A stretch of 64,000 bases of DNA from Paulownia fortunei (lineage: Eukaryota > Streptophyta > Magnoliopsida > Lamiales > Paulowniaceae). The notes below the pieces were generated by a model. The model did not search any database. It was not told where the DNA came from and saw nothing but the letters and a program-made list of their open reading frames with translations. Both the position numbers and the translations under genes were made by a program. This document shows, one piece after another, positions 12,561 to 24,900 of this stretch; position 1 is the first letter of the stretch; every line of letters begins with the position of its first letter. The stretch spans positions 124,001 through 188,000 of the forward strand of contig CM033121.1 in assembly GCA_019321725.1 (NCBI GenBank), given 5' to 3'.

Positions 12561-13700
12561 ATGCCTTCGAATGATGGTAAATTTTCTTTAAAATCAGCCT
12601 GGCACATGCATGGTCAGGCAATCCAAACCAAAACAGCTCTTGATGAAAATTATATGGAATCCAATTCTCAAACCTACAACCTCTATATTCCTTTGGAGAT
12701 GGATTTCTGTTGATGAAGGAATGATATAATAAGGTATTTGAAATTCCATCAATGTGTCTTTGTTGTCGGGGCAAGCAAGCACAGAAACGTTTGATGATCT
12801 TTTTATTAATGGTTGACAAGCTCGTACATTATGGGAACAATTTGGACAGTTTTTTTCATAAGCCACATCCTACCACAAATTCTATTCGATTATTGATCCA
12901 GACTTGGGATTTTTCCGCTCCTTCGGAATCCAAGTTACATGTAAGACACATTGTGCTATTTTTAATTCTTTGATTTTTTGTGGACTGCTAGGAACGACTC
13001 CAAGAATAGGGGGAAAGCTTTTGGCCATAGATGTATTTATTTTCAAATCTTTAATCATCTTGATATGGCAAAAAAGGCTAGTTTAATTGGTTTTGAATTC
13101 TGGAAAGTTGATCCATGCTTTGCACAACAGTTTGGTTTTTCCAGTTACTCCGTTGGGTAAAAACAAGAGTTAAACAGGTCTTGTGGAAGAAAGGTTCGTG
13201 TAATTGGGTCAACTAAGTTGAATTGTGACGGAGCTGCTGAAGGCAATTCTGGAGTCGCGGGGCGGGTGCTGGAGGCATTGCACTAGATCAGACGGATAAT
13301 CCAATATTTGCTTTCTTTAATTTTTTCTGACAATCAAACTAATAATTATGCATAGTTGTTTTTTTGTGGCTCAAGGGCTGAAAAGGTGCTTTCTGTTGGA
13401 GTTTAAACACATCGTTGTTGAAATAGATGCATCCGTAATTTTACAATTAATTCAGAGGCACTATCCTGGACATTGACGGCTTCAAAGATTATTGGCACAA
13501 ATTCAATTTTACAGTTCAAAAATGGAGCTTCATTTTCAACATACCTATAGAGAAGGTAATCAAGCTACAGATTTTCTTGCCAATTATGCTTGTTCCACAC
13601 ATGACTCGAGTAGTTGGAAAACTGTGAAATTCCCAAGTCTTTTTAAGAGACATTGTAAAATTAGATAGGATTTCACTTCCTTATTTTTTGTTTCAAATAA
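12560..13700 (+). mobile_element. Decayed LINE: zf-RVT and RNase H remnants
   Basis: Reading the plus strand across frame breaks gives pieces of a plant non-LTR retrotransposon ORF2. Near 12645-12730 the frame reads IWNPILKPTTSIFLWRW, the hallmark start of the zf-RVT domain. Near 12770-12850 it reads STETFDDLFING then ARTLWEQFG, matching the E-x-x-D/H-L-F...LW part of that domain. Near 13210-13310 it reads KLNCDGAAEGNSGVAG and, after a one-frame shift, AGAGGIALDQTDNPIFAFF, the RNase H start that carries the first catalytic Asp. Near 13550-13600 REGNQATDFLANYAC matches the RNase H C-terminal part. Stops and frameshifts are frequent, and the endonuclease and reverse transcriptase are absent, so it is a 5'-truncated dead copy. 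Confidence 0.75.
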
Positions 13701-13805
13701 TTTATATTCGTAAGCGAGTAGTATTCCTATTTTATATGCTTTCAAAATCTTTTTATTATATGTCAAACACCCCGTCTAGCTAGATACAGATGGTGTTAAA
13801 TAAAT

Positions 13806-13807
13806 AA

Positions 13808-13860
<53 letters not shown>

Positions 13861-13930
13861 TCCCCCACCAAAAAAGAAAAAAAAAAAAAAAAAAAACCTC
13901 CTCCCCCATCCTCTTTTTTTTTTTTTTTTT
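13806..13930. repeat. (TA)n microsatellite followed by A and T tracts
   Basis: About 50 bp of TA repeats (13808-13858) are followed by a poly-A tract (near 13869-13896) and a poly-T tract (near 13914-13930). The A and T tracts could form a hairpin. It sits just 3' of the LINE relic, but no poly-A tail can be assigned to the LINE with confidence. Confidence 0.85.
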
Positions 13931-16900
13931 CTTTTTCCTTCTTAAATAACAATTGTATACAATAATAGTTAAATAATAGAAATATGTAATAGAATTATAA
14001 CCATAATATTGTGAAATATCTAAGAAATTCTAGTAATAAATATTAAATTCCGTTCCTTTTTAAGTTATAATCAACATAATCCAAACTATCTGAATCAGCA
14101 TCTATTCAATTCTGATCATCTTAAATATATTTGTTTGACATTCAGTGTATCAAAGAGAAACTAACAAAACAAAACCATTTCAAGTTTGAAAAAAGGCTAT
14201 ATTAGTAGTATAATGTTTCAACAACTTCCATCATTTGCATTGAAGAGTCTTGCAATACATACACACATGCACTTGAAAAACTGGACAAGAAATGAGCCAA
14301 ACCGGCAACGGGAAATTTTCTGAGCGTGCGGGCACCACCACTTGCCTCCTCTTTCTGCTGCACGTGAGTTGAGTTGACCACTTCAAAAGTTGCTGGAATC
14401 AATTGTTATTTCTTAGCATTTTTCAAGTAATTTACACATCGGACTAATTCTTATTTTCCTTTAGTACCAGGTGGTTGGTGACTAATTAAAAGTTAATTTG
14501 GTCCAATGAAAACTTGTATTGTCGTAAATTATAATCCAATAGCATAGTCTTTCATTAATTAGTTCACGAAGACAACTTTGTCTCCATCAAATTAATTTTG
14601 TGTAAGAAAACATGTGTTAGACCTGCCAAGCCAAGCCAAGCCAAGCCAAGGAAAAAGGAAATTGAAAGAAGAGGGAGTGGAATTTAGTTTAATTATATAG
14701 GAAAAGTATAATGTTATTTCTTTAAGTTGTTTGGCATGATCCAATGGAAAGTAAATTTCAAATACTTTCCCCTTATTTGGTATAATAAAAATAATTTTTT
14801 TCTGATTTTACCTATTAACCATTTTCTTTTTCTTTTTGTGCTAGATAACAATTAAATAAAATATTAAAATAATATTAATTATAATAATCAACTAATAAAT
14901 TAAAACTTCTTGAGCAATAATTCAACTAGTAAGTAAAAAGCAAGAACAAATATGAAATGTTTTGGAATGTCAATATTCAATAATTACTAAGGTTTTTGAT
15001 GTGTTAGAACTCTAAGGATAGGGACAATGGTGATGGGGTCATTTTTTTTTCTTTTACTAGGAATGACGCCCTTAAAGAAAGAAAATAGAGATAAAAGTAA
15101 GTTGTGGGAACATAAATGTGATAAAATAGAGATGACGGGAAATTGTATTATAGATAACATGGTACATAGTAATATAATTGAGGATTTTTATGTCTTTTGA
15201 GCCTTGTAAATTGGGCTTTAGAAGGGTTTCATATACCTAGATTATTCTTTCAAATCAATTAAGTATTCTTTTATTTATACTTTCATTTTTTTTATACATC
15301 CACTTTTTACTCTAACCAAACAAGCTCTTACAATAACTATTTTTTCAAACAAATGCCCACAGTTTATTTGAAGTTTAAAAGCATGCGCTCAACTTTCAGC
15401 ATTTTGAGTTATGTAATCAAATTCAGTTGTGATTACATTGAGTTGATCGCACAACAAATATTTGTTACGCTTATTATGTATGCAATTAGTTCACATTTTA
15501 AGAAGAATAATAAATCATAAGATAATTATATATATTATGTAATTGATTGGATGTGATGAAATTGAATTTGGATTGAAATTTTCCTGTAAAGCACTCGAGT
15601 TTGAGCCGTCAACTTGATTTCATTACCAAAAACCTTAATTTAAGGGGGTAGAAATTAAAAGAACTATAATGGAATCGTCTACTGAAAGCAATCCTCAATA
15701 AAAAAATATTAACTGGGGCAACCTCCAAAATTGGCTCGAAAATCAATTCTTAGCCAGTAAAGCCCGCAATACTTGATCCAACTTCATTTGAAAGAGGGAT
15801 GTTCAGAAACATCAAAGAAACTCACAAGAGCTAAACTACTTGGATCTTTGTTGGAGTGCGACGTGAGTCATGACGCGTCTATATTTAGGAAGGAATATAT
15901 ATATATATATATATATATTCATGTGAGTGTTAAAAGAAATAAAGTGGGGAATAATATTTGTTATTATTTTAAAAGAATGAAAATGAAACCAAATATTGAA
16001 TTTCTCCAAAATCTGAAGTATAAAAATACTTCAAGATTTCAAGTGGTGTAAGAACATATTTCCTTTTTTTTTTTTTTTTTTTTATCTTCTTATTATGAAG
16101 TACTCTCCTGTTTGTATCTTTTTGGAGTTGATTTTGTATGTAAGGATCATAACATGTTATTTTATATGTTTGATATTGGTTTTAAGTTTTTTGATTTCTT
16201 GTTTAAGATGATTAATCTCTTGTTGAACATTAGAAAAAGAAAGTTTGTTCAATTTTGAGAAGTGAACATATTCATGATGACTTCGAATTCTATTTTTTTG
16301 TTAGGTTTAGTTTGTAGGTTTCTCCATATTTGGAGATCATATCTATTCTTTTCTATGACAAGTAAATTGTACAAATTAATTCTCTTTCATCCTTAATTTA
16401 ATTAGCAAAATCGATGATTTTAAAAAGGAAAATATCTTTATCATTTACGAAAGATTAATCATCTCACACAAGCAATCAAAAAACTTAAAATCAATAACCA
16501 ACAGATAAAACAATATATTTTGATCCTCAAAATACAAATCAAGTCCAAAATGATACAAACACGGAGAATAATTCAGAAGAAGAAAGATTCTTTTGTTAAC
16601 TCTCCATCAAGAATATCTTATTAAAATGGTATGTCAAAATCAAATTAGTCATTAAAAACTCAAATTTTAAGCCATAGCATTTATATAGATAGAGTACCAG
16701 ATATAAACTGCATTCAAGAGGGACTGATCCGATCCCCATAAAACATCTTGGAGGTTCTTGTTTATTTCATTCACTATTGTGTTTTTCGGGATCTAATTCA
16801 TTTCTTCATCTGATGTAGTTTTTATCAATCTTGGTGCTATTTTTTTTTTTTTTCAACAGAAATTACTCTTGCAGTTAATCGACTTTACCAAAAAAGTAAA

Positions 16901-16994
16901 AAACGGGCAAAACTTTGACTTTTTTTTACTACTATTCTAAGATAGCTATTTTTTCAAAATTGATCGTCTCCATCTTGTCGCACCATTTTAGATG

Positions 16995-17044
<50 letters not shown>

Positions 17045-17229
17045 CAGGGAAAAGGAGTCCCCTCTTTCAAAACTGCTACTAGTCGAACTGGTAATTCTTG
17101 ACACAATTCTGCATACAACGCCCACCTTTTTTGGCTTCTCCCTCTAAGGACTCAGCCCACTTCCCCCACGTACAGGCTACAGCTGCTTTTCTTATCCATT
17201 ATCATTTGGTGCTTTATCGCATCTACTTG
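13931..17229. other. Gene-free interval with microsatellites
   Basis: AT-rich DNA with a pentanucleotide repeat (CCAAG)5 at 14626-14650, (AT)n at 15895-15919, a poly-T tract near 16062-16083 and (AT)n at 16998-17042. The minus-strand frame at 14202-14402 is open but has no recognised domain. Nothing here is supported as a gene. The last 130 bases form the Nudix gene promoter. Confidence 0.5.
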
Positions 17230-17238
17230 TATATAAAA
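17230..17238 (+). promoter_or_regulatory. TATA box of the Nudix hydrolase gene
   Basis: TATATAAAA, about 125 bp upstream of the ATG at 17363, followed by a plausible 5' UTR. This is a canonical plant TATA box at a sensible distance. Confidence 0.65.
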
Positions 17239-17362
17239 CCTACACTCCTTCAATTCATTTGTGTCATTTGCTAGCTAGCTTCAGCTGTTTCACAGAAAAC
17301 AGGAGAATAGTATATTATTTATCTTGAAAATAAGTTGGGAATTCCTGTGAGCTTTGCAAAAG

Positions 17363-18075
17363 ATGGTATCTTTGGTTTCTCGCACAGGAAGGCATTTGCA
17401 GAGATACAACAAGGATCATCGACTTGTTGTTGGGTAAGTTTTTCTCCCCATCTATTTTAATTTGGAATGCATATATGCATTTTTTTCAATCATCATTTAA
17501 TTTTTCTCTATATAGCTTTGTTTTTAAAGTTTTCTTTGAATTGTGGGGGGTTTCTTGAAGATTTAAAGTTGGAGGCGAAGTGGAAGCTTGCCTTTCTTTT
17601 TTAAAATCTTTTGAACATTCAGGGGCTTAATATATATTCGCAAATCTTCATTTGTGCAGATGCATTCCTTACAGATACAAGAATGGGAAGAATGGTAGCC
17701 CAAAAGATCCTGAGTTGGAAGTTCTTGTGATCAGTTCCAAAAAAAGTCAGGGGATGATGTTTCCAAAGGTGATTGATCACCTTTCCTCTTCTTTAATAAT
17801 AATATGACATTATGCATATTTACTTGCATTATTAGTAGAGAAAAGCAAATAGAAAAAATAAATAAAATAAAAAGAAGATTATTGCTTTTGTATTGTTAGT
17901 TCCACTTCAGTTTAACCAAAATCAATCGGCTCACACATATCTTTTATTACTAATTTAAACAGGGAGGTTGGGAGCTTGATGAATCAGCTGAAGGAGCTGC
18001 GTCTCGAGAGTCATTAGAGGAAGCCGGTGTTCTTGGCAATGTTGAGGTAATTAATTTATTAGTCAAGAAATGATT

Positions 18076-18121
<46 letters not shown>

Positions 18122-18909
18122 ACAAGTGGTAAGGATCAATAGAAATTTTGTTTTTGTGATGGTACATAAATGATTTTGATGATGTGTGTGCAGTGTGAAT
18201 TAGGAAGATGGGTATTCAAGAGCAAGAGCTGTGAACGGTATCATGAAGGCTTCATGTTTCCTTTGCTTGTCACACAACAACTTGACTTCTGGCCTGAAAA
18301 AACTGCCCGTAAAAGAGAATGGGTATGCAAGCTACATTGCACTATTATAATTATTAGTATTATTCCCAAACCAATTGCTCGAGATAGCATTTAACTAATT
18401 TGCTCTCAGATTTACCACAAGGGGCTCTTACTTACAGAAAAATCTGTGCAATTTAATTAATTACAAGAAAAGTATACTTTTAGTTTATTACCAGTCATAT
18501 GACGTTTATTTCATCATCTTATGAACAATATTGGGGACTAACTAGACATTGTCACTTGCAAAATTATGTAAGCAACAGGATTTAAAATCCTGGAACACAT
18601 GGTTATTGATTAAAATATTGTAGCTTAGTTTTTGCAGACGACCCTCATATGGCTAAGTTAAGTTGACAAAAACAAAAGAATATGAGGAATTAATCCCCAA
18701 TTACAACACGATTAGACTTACTTGATAAGACTTAGTTCAGTTAAATATCGACAATATTGTCGTATGATATATTTGATTGTTGTGGAAATGTGTTCTTACC
18801 AATGTTTCATGACATTGTGCAGATGACAGTGGCTAAAGCAAGAGAGCATTGCCAGCAGTGGTGGATGAAAGAAGCCTTAGACATATTGGTGGATAGACTA
18901 AGACAATAA
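17363..18909 (+). CDS. Nudix hydrolase, NUDT12/13/16 type
   Basis: Five exons, all with GT-AG borders and consistent phases: 17363-17433, 17660-17768, 17963-18046, 18194-18322 and 18823-18909. They give 159 residues, close to the family's usual length. The Nudix box is at residues 61-83: G61-x5-E67, then R75-E76, E79-E80 and G82 (GGWELDESAEGAASRESLEEAGV in pieces). It carries the metal-binding Glu residues, with Ser at a position usually hydrophobic in the consensus. Family members hydrolyse nucleoside-diphosphate-linked compounds (diadenosine or inositol polyphosphates) with Mg2+ or Mn2+; the exact substrate cannot be read from sequence. Arabidopsis relatives include NUDT12, 13 and 16. The N-terminus (MVSLVSRTGRHLQRY) is basic with Ser/Thr, but organelle targeting is uncertain. 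The upstream TATA box and 5' UTR support this start. Confidence 0.93.
18079..18119. repeat. (TA)n microsatellite in Nudix intron 3
   Basis: About 40 bp of alternating TA inside the third intron of the Nudix gene, well away from both splice sites. Confidence 0.9.
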
Positions 18910-19874
18910 GGCCTTCACCAGGAGTAAAAACAAATTTGTAGAAATGTACTATAAAATCAAACTTCTTCCACTTATTTTTTGGTTTCTTTCTTTTTTTATT
19001 GAGTTCTTTTCGTTGTTTGTGCAAAAAATTCCGCTTAAAGCAGTAGGTGGTCTATGGATCTCCCACAAAAAAATCCCAACAAAGGGATGATTCAAGAGCT
19101 CAAAATCTGTAATAAGGCTGGTACTTAATCTAAGAGACTGATTTATTTGTTTCTTTATGGATTTGAATTTATTATTCGCATATTGCTGAATTTTTACACA
19201 CTTCATTATTAAATAAATTTCCCTAAATCATTATATGATCAGGATTCGGATTATATCAGTTGCCTCTTTTATTTTTACTTTAATTTCTTGCTGGAACTTG
19301 ACCAGTCTGATTCCATAAAATACTGAAGAACAAAATGTGATATGTTGACAATTGATACATCATCATATATGGCCATCTGGTGAATTATTCACTTGCATTT
19401 GCCCATAAAATTAACTTGGAATTGTTCAGGTGATGTATTCTTCATTTTGCAAGAAGGCTCTTTGATAAAACATCTCCCAAGTCCCATAAATTGTGTCAAT
19501 AGGCATAACCAGTTTAGTTTAGATCTGTTGTACAATGTCCTATACTAATCTCAGATAAGATCATGAACCACAAATATTGATCTAAATGCCTACTGGCAAC
19601 CTTTTTATTTTCACAGAGCTTGCACAAGTTCTGATAAAGTTTATATAAAACTTCTACAAACAGTTCCTATTTTCAACCTTTTTATTTTTTTACTGGCCGT
19701 CTGAATAACTATTGCTCAATAAAGCTTATCGTATGGAACAGAAAAAAGCTGTGAAAATGTTTCCAGACTGATAAAAGTTGATATGAATAAGATTCAGTGG
19801 CAATTTTTAATCATCTATGCATGCTAAGATTTCACATTTTAATTGTTCTTTTCAAAGCTTGGGGGAATGTAGTT
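18910..19874. other. Intergenic between convergent genes
   Basis: Contains the Nudix 3' UTR and, on the other strand, the end of the dioxygenase pseudogene. The open frames at 18833-19206 are antisense or low-complexity and are not genes. Confidence 0.5.
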
Positions 19875-21995
19875 TCAAATTCTGTAGTAGTTTGTCAAGG
19901 TCTTACCATCTAACTCCTTAGAGAAGAATCTTTTCATGTAGTCTTTCAATGTAAACTGACGGTAATGTTCTGGTTTCTCAGGGGATACCAGCACTGTTAG
20001 AGGTCCAAACAAGTGTTTTTGAAGACTTGGATTGAAAAAAACAGCAACAGATACATGTGGATCCTGGAAAAGGTTGGCCACGACCTTATGCTCCACACTT
20101 TTGTACTCATCATTCGACATTATCTGCAAGAGAATAGTAACCAAAGTTGTACGTTTTAGACAAAATAACTAACAAATTGATTAAATTTGAAAGAAAGTTT
20201 GAAGTAAATAATTGTTACTAATATGCAAAATCCTACAAACCATCATGTATATGCATGGACACTTGCTTGATGAACGCGCCATTAAAAGAAAAAGCCGCGG
20301 TCAGCAAATATCCTTAGATTTATTCCAGAATACACAGAATGCGTGGCATAAAATCAATGCTTGGAGTTTTAAGTCACGAAAAAATCATTTTTTAGCTCAA
20401 CAATGAGAAGTGGCAACAACTTGGATGCAGCAAAACCTAATCGTTCAAACACCGAAACTTGGAAATGTAGTTTCTTCCCACAAACAACCGACAACCATTA
20501 AAGCTGAGAAAAGTGGCAAAATTTATATTTTTCTAAAGTGCATCCATGATGATTGAAGGTATTCTATGTCCAGCTTCTAACTCAAAAAAATCAGGTTTTT
20601 TTTTTTCTCTAAGGGCAGTAGAAAAAATGCCACCATTTCTGGACAACAAAGATTTAACTGACAGCAGCGAACTTAATGAAGGACGCTGGAATAGAGGCTT
20701 AGACTCGTCAGATAGAGTATGAAGAAACTTGGAGATGAAAAAGAGAGTCCAAGGTGGATTCAGAAATACAGAGATAAAAATAAATATAAAGAGCTAAACA
20801 TGGCAGAATGAGTTCCCTCGTAAAATTGTATTTGTATGTAAGCGAACAAGTTAGAGCTTTATTCATATGTTGAATAGCTTATGGCGAGTCTAAATCATAG
20901 ATGTTGTTACAAGTCCATCCCCGGTCCAACGCAAGCATCTCATTCTCATTGGAACATTCATTTTCACAGGGCAATCAAATCATTTAGTTTCTCACAAAAC
21001 ATTAATGAATTGAATGTTTACTGCTTATTGAGAATGAAGCAAGACAGAATCATCCATTAAAGATCAGTTCTTTGAGCATTTTTAGGGGGGCGGGGGGGGG
21101 GGGGGGGGGGGGGGGGAGTCTCTTACTTCAAGGGGATTTGTTTTTCTTCTACCTAATTTTACCAACTTATAATCTTTAGCCCATTCAGTCATTACCTGAA
21201 GTATATCACCAATGTTGATCACGAGAGCGCCCTCCACTGGCTCCACGTTAGCCCATTCCTCCCCAACCTTCATCTGCAACCCTGGAACATCGTTCTGCAC
21301 CAGCACAGTCAGCACCCCGGGATCCGTGTGCGAGGTCAGCCCCGACGAGCTCCAGTTGCGGGCCATAAGGATAATAATGTGCCACCATTATCCTCCAAAC
21401 ACGACATTTCCCTCAAAATACTCACATTCTCCAAACCCAAGCCCCCACACAACAATCCCATCAACTCCTACCCCAACCGCACCATTTCCCTATCCCATTC
21501 CACGATTGCCTCCTTGCAAGTGTCCGGTACGTGGTCCCAGTCCGGCGGTCTAGGAGCCGGGCCCAGCAGCAGCTTGTCGCGCCAGCTGGCAGCCTTTGAT
21601 TGGTATCAAAATTGTAAGAAAATGCGGCGCCATGAATCATGTCACGGCTGTAAAACCGCATATTTTCCTTCTCTGGAAGCTCGTTGAATGAATGAATCGA
21701 ATTCAACAAATGCTTAATAATGTTTAATGGAACTCCGTTATTAACAATCTGGAAAAACCCGAGGGCAGAGGCAGAATCCCGGATTTGATTGACTAACATT
21801 GACCTGGGAGAGGAGAAGTTGATCACCGGGATGGAGGGCCCTTGTCCGGTTATTGAATCCGGGTTCATTACCGTATTTGGGTCGGGTGGGTGGATGAAGA
21901 GGCAACTAAACCCTTTACACCGATTTTGGAGTCGTCGAATTCTTTGAGTTCTTTGAGGCGGTGGTAACTGGGGTCGGGTCAAGAGTGGTGGACAT
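19875..21995 (-). pseudogene. 2-oxoglutarate/Fe(II) dioxygenase pseudogene, ACC-oxidase-homolog type
   Basis: A relic of a 1-aminocyclopropane-1-carboxylate-oxidase-homolog (DOXC-class) gene. The start ATG is near 21995 (MSTTLDPT). The next conserved block, YHRLKELKEFDDSKIGVKG, is in another frame. FIHPPD, IPVINFSSPRS and LGFFQIVNNGVPL follow in the long frame 21982-21461. After NFDTNQR the homologous continuation (WRDKLLLGP) is in a different frame that ends in a stop. MVAHYYP lies in a third frame, and GLTSHTDPGVLTVLVQNDVPGLQ (HxD iron ligands near 21322-21330) in a fourth segment. The exon ends at a good GT donor at 21196, and the last exon (20123-19875) starts MSNDEYKSVEH with the third iron ligand. 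The conserved Arg of the RxS 2-oxoglutarate motif is His (codon 20055-20057). There are at least three frame breaks, so no functional enzyme is expected. Confidence 0.88.
21085..21116. repeat. Poly-G tract of about 30 nt
   Basis: An almost pure G run on the plus strand, broken by one C, in the intron of the dioxygenase pseudogene. Read on the minus strand it gives poly-Pro, which is an artefact. Such long G runs could form G-quadruplex structures and are often mis-sized in assemblies. Confidence 0.95.
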
Positions 21996-24900
21996 TTTGG
22001 AGTCTTCTTGGCCTGAATAGCTTATTGTTTGGAGGATTTGAGCGGTTATGCGGTGGTGCTGACGAAAGGTTTGCTCCTTGCCTCTATGCTTTGTAATTTC
22101 GTTACCAAATTTTTAAAAAAATTCAATTTTAATCCTATATATTAACATTTCTTTACAACTTTCACACATGGTTAGTTTTTGAATGGAATTTGGCCGAAAA
22201 ATTCATCCAATTTCTTTTTGAAACAAAAAAATTATGCTTGGACTCTGTTAAACTCATTTTTCAATCATTTTTTCATTTGATCATCGAGAGGAAGAATAGT
22301 TATGAACTTCTATTTTGCATGTATAAAATATCTCTATATGTACACGTATAAAACTAATTAATATTATATATTATATTATATAATTTTATTGTATAAGAAT
22401 TCACGATCCATAATTAAACAAATATATGCCAAATACATAAAAAAATGTGGCACCAATCTATATTATTAATATACTGCATAATATAAAATATGAATAATAT
22501 TTATATGCAATTTTTAACATTCATCCACAAAACCATTATGTAATATGTCGAAATAAATATTAACATGTACAAATAAAATATAAAACTAAACAATACGTAT
22601 ATAAAATTATGAATAACAGTGCATATACAAACAAAGTATATCTAACAATATATTTTGTGCATAAATTTTTATATCTTATATATAAATAGTTCACATGTTT
22701 AATTTACAGAATTATTAATTTATTTAACTTACATAATTTAGACCTTAATGATTATATATATATTCCATGTTATACATATTGAAAAAATAATAAAATAATA
22801 TTCATGATAAATTATATAACAGGTATATGCATGCATTTATCTATTTATTGATGAATTTAAAAATAAATTGTTTGTGTATTCATCTAAATGCCAAAATCTA
22901 AGTAAATTCGTAGGCATTTCTACCGAAAAAATTATTTTTAAATCAAAATTATTTGACACTCAGTTGTAGATAAAATAAAGTCCAAATAGGAGAATTAGGA
23001 GAAATAAAAATAAATTTGAATTTATGCTTTATTTTTGAGAAAATGAATTGACATCGTAAATTTTAAAGTAAAAGTGAAGCATGCTCGCATGCTAAAATTC
23101 CGTCCAAAAATCTTGGATTTAACACCCAGATGCATGACACCTATTATTTTTTTTTATAAGAAAAGAATTAATGTTGGTAACAAAATCACAATAAAATGCT
23201 AATATATAAGAGTAATTTTTAAAGAAAAAGTTTGATACTAAATTTGCAAATTCCCTATATTATGGAAGTAAAAGCATTTTCCCAACTGCAATGATAGTAA
23301 TTTTTGAAGGATGGAAGTAGTGAAGTGGTGTCTTATGCTTTCTTGGGGTTCAAGATTTTCTTTTTCTTTCATTAAATGAAGTCAATCCATTGAGAATGCA
23401 ATGAAAAGAAAAGTGTCAAAGACCATGCTTTGTGACTTGGGTCCGGATTCAATTTATTAGTTAAATTAAAAGTATCACGCGCGCGTTGTTGGTGTTGAAA
23501 ATAATTTTAAAGATATGAATGTTTCTTTGATTTTTTTGATAAAAATGTGAATATTTTTTTTAAAAAATTTTATTAGACTAAAATGACCTTTTAATATATT
23601 AATTTTAATGGCAATAATTTTATTGACAAGTAATTTACAATTCTTTCTCCTAAAAAATAATTTCTTCGAAAAAATAAAGTCGGAAACAAAGTTACCTGAA
23701 CATCAGGACTCCATAAGGCAAAAGGTAATCCATAACAAATTCATCCAGAACCCTTTGACGTATGAATTTTTAACAACTCTTTTTCCTAAAAAATAGTTTT
23801 TATAAAAAATAATGTTCTAAGCAAACTACAAGAACACGAGGACTCCTCTTCGAATTAATTAGACTATAATGACCTTTTGACATATTAATTTTAATGACAA
23901 TAATTTACAAATCTTTCTCTTAAAAACTAGTTATTATAAAAAATAAAAACAAAGTTCTAAACAAACTGCAAGAACACCAACTCCTCAAGGCAAAAAGAAA
24001 TCCAACAAAAACCCGTCCAGAATCCTCAAGGAAAATCCATAAAAAATGGGGCCAAAATTCCATTGAATATCCCGTCCAAAATATTCTCATGTGGTACAGA
24101 CAAGGATGGTGAATCGATTTTGATGCAGGTATATCTTTTCATTTTCAGTGGAGTAATTTGATTTTAAGAAAACATATGGTAAGTGAATCATTGATTTGGA
24201 TGCTAATAATTTTTTTTTTTTTTGAATGCCATTATCTGTTAATAATTGTCTGCAAGGATTTAATCAGTCATATATTCTGATTTTTGAGACTCAAAGGCAA
24301 AAGTTCTTAGTTACAATCAAGAAGCTGAGTTGGGTTTGTGTTAAATCTTTGGTTTCTTACAAGTTGCAACGTTTATATTTCTTCTAGTTCTGTGGAGTAA
24401 TGGGATTGTGTTAAATTCTTTTTTCTTTTTTTTCTACTTTTGGTTTTTCCATTTCTTTTGTTTTTAGACCTCTTGACCCCTCCCCCTTTACGGAGTCCTT
24501 GTGATTGTTTAAGTTTGCATCTTCTTGGTTGTTTTGCTTCATTGTGGAGAGGGATTTGATGGTATGGAAGAATAGAAAAAAAGTTCATCTTGATGGTATT
24601 TTGGTTCTTCTAACTATTGTGTAATGTATTTTGTTGTATCTATAAGTAAGATATCACAAATCAGCCAAAAAATTAGGAACAGTATTGTCTACATGTTGTT
24701 AGGGCCGATCACACACTGAATTTAGTTCTGAAATTTATTGAAAATTAGATTTTTGTACCATATATATATATATATATATATTCTGTACAATTTGACTACA
24801 AGTTAAGTGCGTGACAATAATATATACACGATGTTGATTTCTGTTAGAATACAGTCGCACACCTTATATAAAATTTAAAAATAAGGTGCGAAAGTTCACC

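Noticed and set aside
12403..12866. Minus-strand ORFs of 138 and 90 aa
   Set aside because: The plus strand of the same DNA reads as a LINE zf-RVT domain, so these are antisense artefacts.
14202..14402. 66-aa minus-strand ORF with balanced composition
   Set aside because: No recognised domain, no matching exons and no clear promoter; could be a non-coding transcript but unsupported.
21212..21687. Plus-strand Pro-rich ORFs of 113 and 119 aa
   Set aside because: Antisense to the dioxygenase pseudogene, whose conserved motifs are on the minus strand.
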